The notes: a model not told the origin generated them from the letters alone. A stretch of DNA of 64,000 nt from Bacteroidota bacterium (GCA_021780815.1 JAJXYC010000002.1:117257-181256); one strand, 5' to 3'; positions 27,975-37,542 are shown, counted from the first letter of the stretch. A program made the numbers and translations.

Positions 27975-28865
27975 ATGAAAAAATTTGGATTTACCATACT
28001 TATTTTTCTTGCTCTTATTTTAAACCTTCAATCTTCGGAAAAAAATGTATCAAACTCTGGAGCATCACAAGCAAAAGTATCACAATATACATCTGATACA
28101 TTTGATAAAATAGTTAATATTGCAAATAAAGAACACTGGAATACACTTCCAATAGGAGAAATAGTTGCCAAAGTTGGGACACAATTTATAAATACTATGT
28201 ACTTGGGACACACTTTGGAAAAAGAACCTGAACGATGTGTATTAGACTTAGAAGGTTTGGATTGCGTTACTTTTTTTGAAAGCTCATTAGATATAGCAAG
28301 AGCGATTAAATTAAAAGAAGCAACAATTGACGAAGTAATTAAACAAATTACCTTTACTCGTTATCGGTTTGGACAACTAACTGATTACACTTCCCGTTTG
28401 CATTATACTTCCGATTGGTTTTATGATAATATGAAAAAAGGTGTTGTTGAAGATATTACCAAAATGCTTGGTGGTACTGCGATTAATTTTAATCTATATT
28501 ATATGTCTGAATATTACCAGCGATACAACCAATTAAAAAATAACCCTGATTTTGTAAAAACAATCAAATCAATTGAGCAGGATATAAATTATCGCACATA
28601 TTATTATATCCCCAGTAAGCAAATTCAAAATATTGAAAGTTTACTGCAAGATGGTGATATTGTTGGGTTAATGATTAATACTAATGGATTAGATTATTCT
28701 CACACAGGTTTAATCTGTAAAGAAAAAGATGGATTAGCACGTTTTATGCATGCTTCATTTGTAAAACATAAAGTGGTCTTGGATACTACTATTTCTGAAT
28801 ATGTATCACGAAACTCCAGTATTGTTGGTGTTACATTTGTTCGTCCATTAAAGCCTACTAAATAG
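27975..28865 (+). CDS. DUF1460 family (amidase-like NlpC/P60 fold) exported protein
   Basis: A 296-residue protein with a signal peptide and a DUF1460 domain. The catalytic Cys lies in DLEGLDCVTFFESSLDIA, and the His in YSHTGLIC. The fold is related to NlpC/P60 peptidases, and a family member is an N-acetylmuramoyl-L-alanine amidase-like enzyme that acts on muropeptides. I prefer the ATG at 27975, where a normal signal peptide begins (MKKFGFTILIFLALI). hpnE follows 7 bases after the stop, so the two are likely co-transcribed. Confidence 0.85.
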   Translation: MKKFGFTILIFLALILNLQSSEKNVSNSGASQAKVSQYTSDTFDKIVNIANKEHWNTLPIGEIVAKVGTQFINTMYLGHTLEKEPERCVLDLEGLDCVTFFESSLDIARAIKLKEATIDEVIKQITFTRYRFGQLTDYTSRLHYTSDWFYDNMKKGVVEDITKMLGGTAINFNLYYMSEYYQRYNQLKNNPDFVKTIKSIEQDINYRTYYYIPSKQIQNIESLLQDGDIVGLMINTNGLDYSHTGLICKEKDGLARFMHASFVKHKVVLDTTISEYVSRNSSIVGVTFVRPLKPTK

Positions 28866-28872
28866 TTAAATA

Positions 28873-30183
28873 ATGAAAATTGCTATAATAGGTTCAGGGA
28901 TTGCGGGAATTTCAGCGGTTGTTAATTTGGTAAATTTACCTAACGTTGAAATTACTCTTTTTGAAGCTACCCAAAAAGTTGGTGGTCGTATATTTTCATT
29001 CCAAGAACCTATAACCAAAGATTTTATTGATAATGGCAAACATATTATGGTAGGTGCTTACCAGAACTTCTTTGCATTGTTAAATCAATTAGGAACTTAC
29101 CATTTCCTTGAATTCCAAAAATACTTAAACGTTAAACTAATAAGCAAAAATAACTGCGATATCTTTAAAAGTGGTGCTTTGGGAAAATTCTCTCAATTTA
29201 TTTCATTGCTTTCAATGAAGAATTTGAGCTTGAAAGATAAAATTGCTTTATTAAATTTTATTAAAAATATTTCTCACATTAAATCAAACAACAAAACAGT
29301 TGCTGAAATTTTATTGGAAAATGGTCAATCTCAAAATATAACGACAAATTTTTGGGAACCAATAACATTAGCAACAATGAATACTAAAATTGAATATGCT
29401 TCTGCTGATATTTTTTTGAATATATTAAACAAAGTTTTCTTTTCTGATAAAAACTCACAAAAATTAGTTTTTTCTAAAATTCCTTTACTTGAATTGTTAA
29501 ATTTAAATAATATTATTTCTAAAAAAAATTTAAAAGTTTTATTATCAAAAAAAATAGAAAAAATTAGCCAAACTCAAGAAAGCAAATATATGCTTTTTAC
29601 AAAAGAAGAATACTTCGGAAATTTTGATTCAGTAATCTTTGCCATTGCTCCATTACATTTATTTTCTATATTAAAAAATTCTAAATTACAAATAGAAAAT
29701 AAAATAGAAAATCTTAAAAAAAATTTAGAAAATATAAAGTATTCTCCTATTATATCGTTGTATTTATGGTCTGGCAATGAATTTATGAAAGATGATTTTT
29801 CTGGAATGCTCGGTACTGAGTTTCACTGGATATTTAAAGAAAAATCAAGACAAAACTTTTTATACACACTTACAAAAAGCAGTGCAGAAGGCATAGTCAA
29901 TCGTTCAAAACAAGAAATAATCGATATTGCATATAAAGATTTACAAAGTATTTTCAAAGAATTTCAAGTAAATAAAATTTATTATAATAGATTAATAATT
30001 GAGAAACAAGCAACAGTGATTATTTCACCTGAAATGCAATCTATGAGGCAAGAACAAAGATTAATCAAGGGAATATATATATCAGGAGATTGGACTGCAA
30101 CAGATTTACCAGCAACAATAGAATCAGCCGCTTTTAGTGGTAAAAAAGCGGCTGATTTTCTAAAATATGATTATCAGATATAA
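28873..30183 (+). CDS. hpnE: HpnE-like FAD-dependent amine oxidase/desaturase (hydroxysqualene dehydroxylase family)
   Basis: A 436-residue flavoprotein. The dinucleotide-binding motif is IIGSGIAGISAV, with the second Gly-rich motif in KVGGRIFSF, and IDNGKHIMVGAYQNFF is the HpnE signature. The C-terminal FAD-contact region reads YISGDWTATDLPATIESAAF. HpnE converts hydroxysqualene to squalene in hopanoid synthesis, together with HpnC and HpnD. Neither partner is in the window, so a carotenoid-type desaturase cannot be excluded. It starts 7 bases after the DUF1460 gene. Its last codons contain a perfect 14-bp hairpin. Confidence 0.78.
   Translation: MKIAIIGSGIAGISAVVNLVNLPNVEITLFEATQKVGGRIFSFQEPITKDFIDNGKHIMVGAYQNFFALLNQLGTYHFLEFQKYLNVKLISKNNCDIFKSGALGKFSQFISLLSMKNLSLKDKIALLNFIKNISHIKSNNKTVAEILLENGQSQNITTNFWEPITLATMNTKIEYASADIFLNILNKVFFSDKNSQKLVFSKIPLLELLNLNNIISKKNLKVLLSKKIEKISQTQESKYMLFTKEEYFGNFDSVIFAIAPLHLFSILKNSKLQIENKIENLKKNLENIKYSPIISLYLWSGNEFMKDDFSGMLGTEFHWIFKEKSRQNFLYTLTKSSAEGIVNRSKQEIIDIAYKDLQSIFKEFQVNKIYYNRLIIEKQATVIISPEMQSMRQEQRLIKGIYISGDWTATDLPATIESAAFSGKKAADFLKYDYQI
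30122..30157. terminator. hairpin terminator embedded in the 3' end of hpnE
   Basis: AATCAGCCGCTTTT (30122-30135) and AAAAGCGGCTGATT (30144-30157) form a perfect 14-bp stem with an eight-base loop, followed by TT on the plus strand. It lies inside the hpnE reading frame, about 26 bases before the stop, between two convergent genes one base apart. It probably serves both directions. Confidence 0.7.
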
Positions 30184-30184
30184 A

Positions 30185-31315
30185 TTATCCAATACTTTTA
30201 TCGTAAAGCATATATTTTTTATAAATCTGACCTTTCATTGCTTGTTGCAGTGCGTTATTCATATCAGCGTTAATTGATAAAATCCAAGACGCTTCACCTT
30301 GTGTAATACCACGTTTACGACCACGCTCGCCAATTTCATAATAAAGAACTGCATCAGCCCCAGTTTTACGAAATTCAGGTAAAATACCAAGTGTAATTAT
30401 TCTTAGTGTTTTTATTTTCTTTGATTTTGTAAAAAGATGCCAAGCTGCACCAAGTAATGAACCGCTTTTGTTATGGATTAAGACTTCATTAATATCCGGT
30501 AAAGCTAACGCAAAACCTGCTGTTTTACCATTAACTTCAACAAGCAAAACTAAATTAGGGTCGGCAATTTGAACTAAATCATCTGCTAAAAAATTAAATT
30601 CCTCTTCGGTTGCTTTAACAAATCCCCAATTTTTTTGCCACGCACCATTGTAAAGTCCTTTAACTATTTGAACATCCTCCATCAATTTCTTTTTGTTTTT
30701 GAAATCTAAACTTCTAACAGTGATCTTGTATCTTTCACGTACAATTTTTTGCATACGAACTAATTTCTCACTCTGATAGTTATCCATTTTTAAGATATAG
30801 GCATATAAAAGCATTGCATCGGAAAAACCATAATTTTTAATTAAATCAATATAATAAGGTGGATTGTATTTCATTAAAGCAACTGGTGGAGCATCAAATC
30901 CTTCTATCAATAATCCACATTCATCATTTAAACTGGGGTCCACCGGACCACGCATTGTATCTAATCCTCGTTCAAGCAACCAATTTTTACAAGCATCAAA
31001 TAATTTATTGGCAACTTCCTGCTCATTAACACATTCAAAGAAACCAAAAAATCCAACTTTATCATTATGTGTTTTGTTGTGATTATCGTTTTTAACCGCG
31101 GCAATACGACCCACTATTTCGCCATCTTTATAAGCAAGAAATTCTTGTAATTCTGAGTGCATATAAAATGGATTTTTCGCTCGGTCTAAAAGCTTTTTCC
31201 TATCGGCAATTATTGGCGGAACAAAATTTTTATCGCCTTTGTAAAATAACCATTGCGATTTAATGAATTTCATTAAATCTTGCTTTGTTTCTACTTTCTT
31301 TATTTCGATACTCAT
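30185..31315 (-). CDS. GNAT-like protein of unknown substrate
   Basis: A 376-residue protein of a family widespread in Bacteroidota and usually annotated as a hypothetical or GNAT-type acetyltransferase. The N-terminal part has FVPPIIADRKKLLDRAKNPF and FLAYKDGEIVGRIAAV, an acetyltransferase-like strand pair. The middle has RGPVDPSLNDECGLLIEGFD, and the C-terminal part has LGILPEFRKTGADAVLYYEI, resembling an acetyl-CoA loop. The substrate is unknown. It is convergent with hpnE with one base between stops. Confidence 0.65.
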   Translation of the reverse strand: MSIEIKKVETKQDLMKFIKSQWLFYKGDKNFVPPIIADRKKLLDRAKNPFYMHSELQEFLAYKDGEIVGRIAAVKNDNHNKTHNDKVGFFGFFECVNEQEVANKLFDACKNWLLERGLDTMRGPVDPSLNDECGLLIEGFDAPPVALMKYNPPYYIDLIKNYGFSDAMLLYAYILKMDNYQSEKLVRMQKIVRERYKITVRSLDFKNKKKLMEDVQIVKGLYNGAWQKNWGFVKATEEEFNFLADDLVQIADPNLVLLVEVNGKTAGFALALPDINEVLIHNKSGSLLGAAWHLFTKSKKIKTLRIITLGILPEFRKTGADAVLYYEIGERGRKRGITQGEASWILSINADMNNALQQAMKGQIYKKYMLYDKSIG

Positions 31316-31617
31316 AATATTAATACTTTAAATTGAACAAGAAAATTTTTATTGAAATCTTGCAAAGAAATCTATAAAATATGATAAAACAAAGTTACGA
31401 AAAAAAACTTTCTATGTACAGATTTATGAATTATTTTCAATATCTTTTTTATAAAAACGTTGAAAATGAGTTTTAAATTAATAATTAATGAAAATATTTA
31501 ATTTTATGCTGTAAAAAATCATTTTATTTGATAAATATATAAAGGAGTAATTTGAAGTATTAATTACGAGTTAGAGTGAATAATTAAATTAAATTAATAT
31601 AATCGCATTTTTTTTTA

Positions 31618-31625
31618 TAATTTTG
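31618..31625 (+). promoter_or_regulatory. possible -7 promoter element (TAATTTTG) for the propeller-sigma operon
   Basis: TAATTTTG lies 59 bases before the start at 31684, inside a 368-base gene-free stretch (31316-31683) that is otherwise plain AT-rich DNA. There is no good -33 box. Confidence 0.3.
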
Positions 31626-31683
31626 TGTTACAAAAACAAGTTTAAATTGTTATTATATTATATGAATTTGCTAATATTAAACA

Positions 31684-32832
31684 ATGAATAAAAAAAGTAA
31701 ACTAAATATTAAACAAAAAACCAAAGAACAAATTATTAAGCCAATATTTTTGAGTTTAATATTTTTAGTTTTACAGTTTTATTTAATTAGCTGTAATTTA
31801 TGCCCTAATAATCCATCTAATGGAACAATCGGAGGTTCCGACGCAATTTATTTATCATTTATTCCATTAAATTCGAACCTGTCAATGATTTATCGGATGA
31901 ATTACTCTTCGTTTGCTTTTGAACAGCTAGTACAAAATGGCTCTTTGTATTCTACACCAGCCAAAAATGGGAATTTTGCTTTTATAAGAATTGATTCAAC
32001 TGACAATAAGGCAGTTTTAATGATTGGAAATCTTGCTAATTCGTCCATAAATACTATTGAAAAGGAAAATAAAGATTTTTCAATTTATTACCCACAAATA
32101 TCATCAAATGGCGATAAAATTGCTTTTCTTGGTGGAAATAATCAAATATTAATCTGGGTAAATGATTTAACTAATAATTCCTCTTATATGGATAAAATTT
32201 CAAATAACTCTTTTGATAATGCTATTCCACATTTTTCACCTGATGGGACAAAATTAGTTTTTTTAGAAAATCAAGGCGATTCAACTATTAATTTGAAAAT
32301 CATTGAAAGCGATAAACCTGATAATGTGCTTTTACAAAAGCAATTTAATAATGTCGGATTAATAGATGGAATTGAAAACTATATTTCTTTTGATGCAACA
32401 GGGAGTAAGATTTTTTTTGTAACAGCAAACGATACGAATTATTTTTTTAATTTAATGAGTATAGACGGAACTTCTTTGAGGAAAATTCCTATCAACAAAA
32501 AGAACTTTGGCATAAAAATAGCACAGTTATCACCATTAGGCAATTTTGTAGGTATTACTTCCTCTGATGGTAATTTCTGGACAATAAACATTGAAAGCGA
32601 TGACCTTTATTTTAATAAAATAACTAATGTAAGCCCTTGTGAGCAGTTTATATATTTTGATTGGTCTGCTTCGGGCGACAAAGTTATCGCCCAAAAATTT
32701 AACTGTGAAGATAAAAATAACGTAAGTTCGGATATTTATATTATTGAATTAACTAATCAAGACAAGTTATTAAAAAATAAAAATATGTTTGTAATTTCTA
32801 ATAATGTTCAACGTGCATTTTGGGGTAACTAA
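31684..32832 (+). CDS. TolB-like beta-propeller lipoprotein
   Basis: A 382-residue protein with a long basic N-terminus, a hydrophobic segment and a lipobox-like LISCN. The rest is built of repeated blades of WD40-like/TolB type (YYPQISSNGDKIAFLGGNNQ, PHFSPDGTKLVFLENQGD, FDWSASGDKVIAQ). Such propellers usually bind other proteins at the envelope. It is the first gene of a tight operon with an ECF sigma factor (8 bases downstream), an anti-sigma protein and another lipoprotein. A sensory role in that circuit is an inference from position. Confidence 0.7.
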   Translation: MNKKSKLNIKQKTKEQIIKPIFLSLIFLVLQFYLISCNLCPNNPSNGTIGGSDAIYLSFIPLNSNLSMIYRMNYSSFAFEQLVQNGSLYSTPAKNGNFAFIRIDSTDNKAVLMIGNLANSSINTIEKENKDFSIYYPQISSNGDKIAFLGGNNQILIWVNDLTNNSSYMDKISNNSFDNAIPHFSPDGTKLVFLENQGDSTINLKIIESDKPDNVLLQKQFNNVGLIDGIENYISFDATGSKIFFVTANDTNYFFNLMSIDGTSLRKIPINKKNFGIKIAQLSPLGNFVGITSSDGNFWTINIESDDLYFNKITNVSPCEQFIYFDWSASGDKVIAQKFNCEDKNNVSSDIYIIELTNQDKLLKNKNMFVISNNVQRAFWGN

Positions 32833-32840
32833 AATAAATT

Positions 32841-33431
32841 ATGTTCGAAAATTGGGGTAAATATAGCGATACTGAACTTTTTACTATGATACATGATAAC
32901 CATAGCAATAAGGATAAAGCTTTTGCCGAAATTTATCACCGTTATTCAGATAAAATTTTTAGTTATTGTTTAAAAATATTAGGCAATTATGACGATGCAA
33001 AAGATATATTTCAAGAAACGTTTATTAAATTTTACAATAAAATACAAGAAACAAAATTAAGTGGAAGCTTAAGCGGTTTGCTTTTTACATTTGCGAGAAA
33101 TGAATCTCTGAATTACTCTAAGAAAAAAAATAGGTTCGTAGAATTAAAAGAAAAGTATTTACCAAAATACTTTGATAACCTTGAATCAGGAGAAATGATT
33201 GAAATGCTTGCTCGTGCTTTGGATTTGCTGCCTTTTATTCAAAAAGAAGCTTTTGTTTTAAGGCACTATCAAGGTCTAAGCTATGAAGAAATTTCCAAAA
33301 TATGCTTTGTAGACCAAGCAACTGTTAGAAATAGAGTAAAACGAGCTATCCAAAGCTTACAAAATATATTAAAACCAATTTTTGAAGAACCACAAATTAA
33401 TACGAAAAAAAAGGTAAGAAAAGATGAATAG
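32841..33431 (+). CDS. ECF-type RNA polymerase sigma factor
   Basis: A 196-residue sigma-70 family protein. Region 2 is DKIFSYCLKILGNYDDAKDI with LLFTFARNESLNYSKKK. Region 4 is LLPFIQKEAFVLRHYQGLSY followed by EEISKICFVDQATVRNRVKR. It differs clearly from the other ECF factor at 466-1029, with a shorter linker and a basic C-terminal tail. It starts 8 bases after the propeller gene and overlaps the anti-sigma-like gene by 8 bases, so coupled translation is likely. Confidence 0.92.
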   Translation: MFENWGKYSDTELFTMIHDNHSNKDKAFAEIYHRYSDKIFSYCLKILGNYDDAKDIFQETFIKFYNKIQETKLSGSLSGLLFTFARNESLNYSKKKNRFVELKEKYLPKYFDNLESGEMIEMLARALDLLPFIQKEAFVLRHYQGLSYEEISKICFVDQATVRNRVKRAIQSLQNILKPIFEEPQINTKKKVRKDE

Positions 33432-34773
33432 AGAAGATTTATTATTTGACTATTTTGAAAATGGATTAGACCCTTATGAGGAAGATATTTTATTCCAACA
33501 ATTAAATATCGATGAATCTTTACGAAAGCAATTTTATCAACAGATGAAAATACGTTTGTTAACTCGTGAAGATACTATGCATATTAAAGCACCTTTTGAA
33601 GCAACTCAAAATATTTTTAATACAATTGGTATCAGTAAAAAAGTTTTTCAAACACAAAAATTTCAAAGAAACTTCTTGACTTTTATCCAATCTAAAAAAG
33701 TCCGTATATCTTCGGCTTTAATTGTAATCGCTTTATTGATTGCTTTGCCTGCTTTTTATCTTATTGAGAATTATGCCGCAAATAAATTTAATTCTTCAAA
33801 TGCTAACATTGAAACAAGTGCAAACTCTTTATCTAAAAATGAACAAAATTATCCTACTGTTTCTTCCAATGAAGATAATACAAGTGAAAATAATGCAAGC
33901 CATTCTACTTTAAATCAGAGTAACTCTTTCTTGGCTCAAACTGCAAATACAGCAATATTGTTGAATTCTTTAGAAGATAAACTTAATTCAATTTATTCAA
34001 AGAAATTAAACAAAATAAATTCTGTTTATACAAATAAATTGAAACAATTGCAAAACTTGTTATCTAATAATCAAAATAATTTAGCCACTAACTTAAATAA
34101 TTCTAATAATGATTTATTGAATTTATCAAATAATACCGATAGAGAAATTCAATCTACCGCTAATTTACCATTTAACCAAAGAAGTAATAATATCTTAATG
34201 AATAATAAACAAAACAATTATTTTAATTATCGAGAACCAGTTGCAATAGATTTATTTTCTTTAATTAGTGATTTATTACCAAAATCATATTTATTGGAAT
34301 TGAATTTAACAGGGATTAATTCAAATTATGCTTATCCTAATGTTGCATTGAATAACTCTTCCCCAATTCAATATACTTACAATATCACGGCTTACTATGC
34401 TATCAATGAAAACCATAAATTAGGTGTTTCATACGGAAAAGAGCAATTCCCTCAGCAATTCAATAGAAATATTGATGGGAAAAATTACCAACAAATCCAA
34501 AATCCATACTTAAACTACTATGGTGTAGATTATAAGTACATACCAACCGAAATATTTTCTCAATCTTACGTATTACCTTATATTAATTTGTTAGGAGGTG
34601 CCACAACTGTTGGACCTCTTGCAAAATTACAATTAGGAGGTGAAATTAGTATTTTTAAAAGATTAGCACTAACTGTCGGTATTGAAAATTCATTGCTGTT
34701 TTATAATGTGGACAATATTATTTATTCTACAAATAAAGTTAATTTTGTATATGGAATTAACTTGAAATTCTGA
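33424..34773 (+). CDS. anti-sigma-like protein with Asn-rich linker and barrel-like C-terminal domain
   Basis: A 449-residue protein. Residues 1-90 are an acidic, helical cytoplasmic part that resembles the N-terminus of the protein at 1-479 (FENGLDPYEEDILFQQLNID). A membrane helix lies at residues 95-115. About 150 residues rich in Asn, Ser and Gln follow as a periplasmic linker. The last 170 residues show alternating beta-strand patterns (YNITAYYAINENHKLGVSYG and LAKLQLGGEISIFKRLALTV) and end in aromatic Phe, as outer-membrane barrels do. No anti-sigma domain is certain. The role is inferred from overlap with the sigma gene. Confidence 0.65.
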   Translation: MNREDLLFDYFENGLDPYEEDILFQQLNIDESLRKQFYQQMKIRLLTREDTMHIKAPFEATQNIFNTIGISKKVFQTQKFQRNFLTFIQSKKVRISSALIVIALLIALPAFYLIENYAANKFNSSNANIETSANSLSKNEQNYPTVSSNEDNTSENNASHSTLNQSNSFLAQTANTAILLNSLEDKLNSIYSKKLNKINSVYTNKLKQLQNLLSNNQNNLATNLNNSNNDLLNLSNNTDREIQSTANLPFNQRSNNILMNNKQNNYFNYREPVAIDLFSLISDLLPKSYLLELNLTGINSNYAYPNVALNNSSPIQYTYNITAYYAINENHKLGVSYGKEQFPQQFNRNIDGKNYQQIQNPYLNYYGVDYKYIPTEIFSQSYVLPYINLLGGATTVGPLAKLQLGGEISIFKRLALTVGIENSLLFYNVDNIIYSTNKVNFVYGINLKF

Positions 34774-35444
34774 TGTATAAAAATATTGCTTTGCTTTTTT
34801 TATTTCTTTTGATTTCTTGTGAGTGTCCCCCACAAATTGATACAAGTAAAGAAATTATTCCTAATGAACATTCTTACTGTATTTTTTTCAACATTAATTC
34901 CGATTATAAAGTATTTTCAGTAAATTCAAATAAAATTGAAATCGTAAATTCTGTAAATTTTGCAAACACTTCTAATAAAAATTATTACAAATTCCCTGAT
35001 AATTACGCAAATTTACTACTCTTCAGTAATAATATTCCAATTTTCAATACTTTAATTTATACACAAAAATCTCATTACTACACATTTTTCTTTTATAAAT
35101 TTGAAGAACATTCTTCTTATTTATTTGTTGAAGATGCTTTCCCTGATTCTTTGCAAAATTCATATATTAGGTTCTTAAATTTTAACTCAAACCAATCTGT
35201 AAATTTTGAAATCGCAAGTAGTTTGCCCCAACCGATAGATGTGTTTGTCAATATGAACGATTATACTAAATTAATACCAATGCTTGAAGGAAATATTGCT
35301 ATTTCAATAATCAATCCTGCAAGTCAAAATTTAATAGCTAAATATGACAATATTAATTTAAAGCAAAATTCAATAACCAACATAGTATATACGGGAGATT
35401 CTACAAATTACAATGTATATATTCTTAAATCAAACAAACAATAA
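34773..35444 (+). CDS. lipoprotein, possibly DUF4397-like
   Basis: A 223-residue protein with a short lipoprotein signal (LLISCECP). The second half, starting SYIRFLNFNSNQSVNFEIAS and continuing with PIDVFVNMNDYTKLIP, weakly resembles the beta-sandwich DUF4397 family. Its start codon shares one base with the stop of the anti-sigma-like gene (TGATG), which indicates strict co-translation. It completes the four-gene operon from 31684. Function unknown. Confidence 0.6.
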   Translation: MYKNIALLFLFLLISCECPPQIDTSKEIIPNEHSYCIFFNINSDYKVFSVNSNKIEIVNSVNFANTSNKNYYKFPDNYANLLLFSNNIPIFNTLIYTQKSHYYTFFFYKFEEHSSYLFVEDAFPDSLQNSYIRFLNFNSNQSVNFEIASSLPQPIDVFVNMNDYTKLIPMLEGNIAISIINPASQNLIAKYDNINLKQNSITNIVYTGDSTNYNVYILKSNKQ

Positions 35445-35591
35445 TGTAACTTTTTGAATAGTTAAAATGTCCTTATAAGAAAACATGAATCCAATAATTA
35501 ATAAATTATTCAAAATTTATTAATTATTGACAATTCACACTTAATTTTGTAAATTAAAATAATTTTTGTAAATTAAAAAAAAGGTAAGAAG

Positions 35592-37100
35592 ATGAAAAGA
35601 ATATTTGGTATATTACTCTTTTTGTTATTAGGTGCAGTAGCCTTTCAAAGTTTTCAATGTAGTTCAAGAGAATTAACAACAGCTAAGGTAGCTTTTTCAC
35701 ATCAAGATTACGATAAAGCAATTGATTTTGCACAACAGGAAATAACGAAGAATCCAGAAAATGGTGAAGCGTATATGTTGATTGCAGATTCATATATGAT
35801 GAAAGGAAATACAAAACTTGCCGCTGAATATGCATTAAAAGCAGAAAAAATTATTGGCGACCAAAATCCACAACTTTCTCAAAGACCAAAACTATTAATT
35901 AATAAAATATGGGTTGAATCTTATAATATGGGAGTTGATAACTTTAATAAATATTTTAGTACAAAAAATAATAAATTTCTGGATTCAGCAATACGTTATT
36001 TTGAAATTGGGAAAAGCGTTCGCCCATCAATGCTCGATTTTTACGCACTTTCCGGACAAGCTTATGAAACACGTGGCGATTCAATTGCCGCTTTAGTTGA
36101 ATATAAATCTTATCTCGAGAAAGCACAAAAAGATTTAGATATTTTTAAAAACAATAACTTTTATATCGGTATTCCAAGAATAGATGTTATTAAAAAATTA
36201 GGGAAACCTGAACTTACTAATGGATTTTCTGGTACACAAGGTGATTCTTTGATTACAGATTTGTTTAAAGTTGATGGTAAGGAATTATACGTATTTTACA
36301 AAGATAATAAAAAGGATTTAAATTTCGAATTGCAAGGATTAAGATATGACCCACCTGCAAACTGGTTGCCTAATGAACAATCTCAATGGGTTAATTTTAA
36401 CACAGCCCCAATTGCCGCTCTATCACAAATGACTTATGCAAAACATAAATATGAAGATGCTTTAACTTATTTGAAATTACTTGGAACTCTTGAACCTTCA
36501 AATACTAACGCAAATGCCTTTTTAGTACAAGTTTATCAAGATATGGGGCAAAATGACAAAGCTTATTCTTATATTCAAGAATTAATTAAATCTAACCCTA
36601 AAAATAAATTTTATTTGGTACAACTTGGCGACTTATATCAATTAGATAAAAAATATGAACCTGCAATCGAAGCCTATAAAAAAGCTTTGGATATTGACCC
36701 TACATTTGAACCTGCCCTAAGAAATATTGCCTCCGCTTATAAAAATAAAGCCAGTGTTAAACAAAATGAAATTAAATTAAAATTAGATGCTGATAAAAAT
36801 TATAAACCTAATCCTGATGAATATTTCCCAGACCTTAAAGAATCTGCAAAATATTTCGAAGAAGTTTCAAAAACTAATAAATATAAAAATGATTATAAAG
36901 TTTATTCTGAACTTGCAAATATTTACTACGTGCTTAATGATAAAGATAAATTAACTGATGTTGTTTCAAAATTAGAAACTCTTCGAGACCAAATACCCAC
37001 TGAAGATTTGCAAAATTATTATGTGGAAATGGTAAAAGTTTATAGTCAGTATGTGAAAAATTCAGAAAAATTAAAAGAATATCAAAGCAAAATTAAATAA
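35592..37100 (+). CDS. TPR-repeat lipoprotein
   Basis: A 502-residue protein with a signal peptide whose lipobox-like end is FQC (Cys at about residue 23). Several tetratricopeptide repeats follow: VAFSHQDYDKAIDFAQQEIT, GEAYMLIADSYMMKGNTKLA near the start, and AYKKALDIDPTFEPALRNIA later. A beta-rich insert occupies residues about 190-260. TPR lipoproteins act as scaffolds for envelope complexes. The partner is unknown. A ribosome-binding site AAGG precedes the ATG. The DUF3467 gene follows 28 bases downstream. Confidence 0.8.
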   Translation: MKRIFGILLFLLLGAVAFQSFQCSSRELTTAKVAFSHQDYDKAIDFAQQEITKNPENGEAYMLIADSYMMKGNTKLAAEYALKAEKIIGDQNPQLSQRPKLLINKIWVESYNMGVDNFNKYFSTKNNKFLDSAIRYFEIGKSVRPSMLDFYALSGQAYETRGDSIAALVEYKSYLEKAQKDLDIFKNNNFYIGIPRIDVIKKLGKPELTNGFSGTQGDSLITDLFKVDGKELYVFYKDNKKDLNFELQGLRYDPPANWLPNEQSQWVNFNTAPIAALSQMTYAKHKYEDALTYLKLLGTLEPSNTNANAFLVQVYQDMGQNDKAYSYIQELIKSNPKNKFYLVQLGDLYQLDKKYEPAIEAYKKALDIDPTFEPALRNIASAYKNKASVKQNEIKLKLDADKNYKPNPDEYFPDLKESAKYFEEVSKTNKYKNDYKVYSELANIYYVLNDKDKLTDVVSKLETLRDQIPTEDLQNYYVEMVKVYSQYVKNSEKLKEYQSKIK

Positions 37101-37128
37101 TTTTTTTATTAAATAATTGGAGAAAAAT

Positions 37129-37467
37129 ATGGGTTTAGAACAAAATAAGCCACAAGGACAGCCTCAACAAATCAATTTAGAATTAGGAGAAAAAGAAGCG
37201 GAAGGCATTTATTCTAATTTAGCAATAATTTCTCATTCAAACGCTGAATTTGTAATCGATTTTACAAGATTATTGCCTGGTGTGCCAAAAGCAAAGGTGT
37301 TTTCAAGAATTATTATGTCTCCAATTCATGCTAAATTATTTTTAAATGCTTTGAATGAAAACATCAGAAAATTTGAAAGCCAAAATGGTGAAATACGAGT
37401 CGAACCAGGACAAGGTCCAATGGGGAATTTCCCTGGATTTCCTCCAAGTGGAACTATTACAAATTGA
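37129..37467 (+). CDS. DUF3467 family protein
   Basis: A 112-residue cytoplasmic protein of the DUF3467 family, with the signature YSNLAIISHSNAEFVIDFTR and ARxIMSPxHAKxF-like VFSRIIMSPIHAKLFLNAL. The C-terminus is Gly/Pro-rich. The family is common in bacteria and archaea, but no function is established. I use the ATG at 37129, which has GGAG about 8 bases upstream, rather than 37117. Confidence 0.85.
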   Translation: MGLEQNKPQGQPQQINLELGEKEAEGIYSNLAIISHSNAEFVIDFTRLLPGVPKAKVFSRIIMSPIHAKLFLNALNENIRKFESQNGEIRVEPGQGPMGNFPGFPPSGTITN

Positions 37468-37495
37468 AATTAGTAGACACTTAAAAATTTAGCAC

Positions 37496-37542
37496 AAAAC
37501 AAAAGCCTTCACCTTCGCAGAGATGGAGGTTTTTTGTTAATC
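37496..37542 (+). terminator. probable terminator after the DUF3467 gene
   Basis: AACAAAAGCCTTCACC and the downstream GATGGAGGTTTTTTGTT can form an imperfect stem ending in six T residues. The pairing has several mismatches. Confidence 0.45.
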
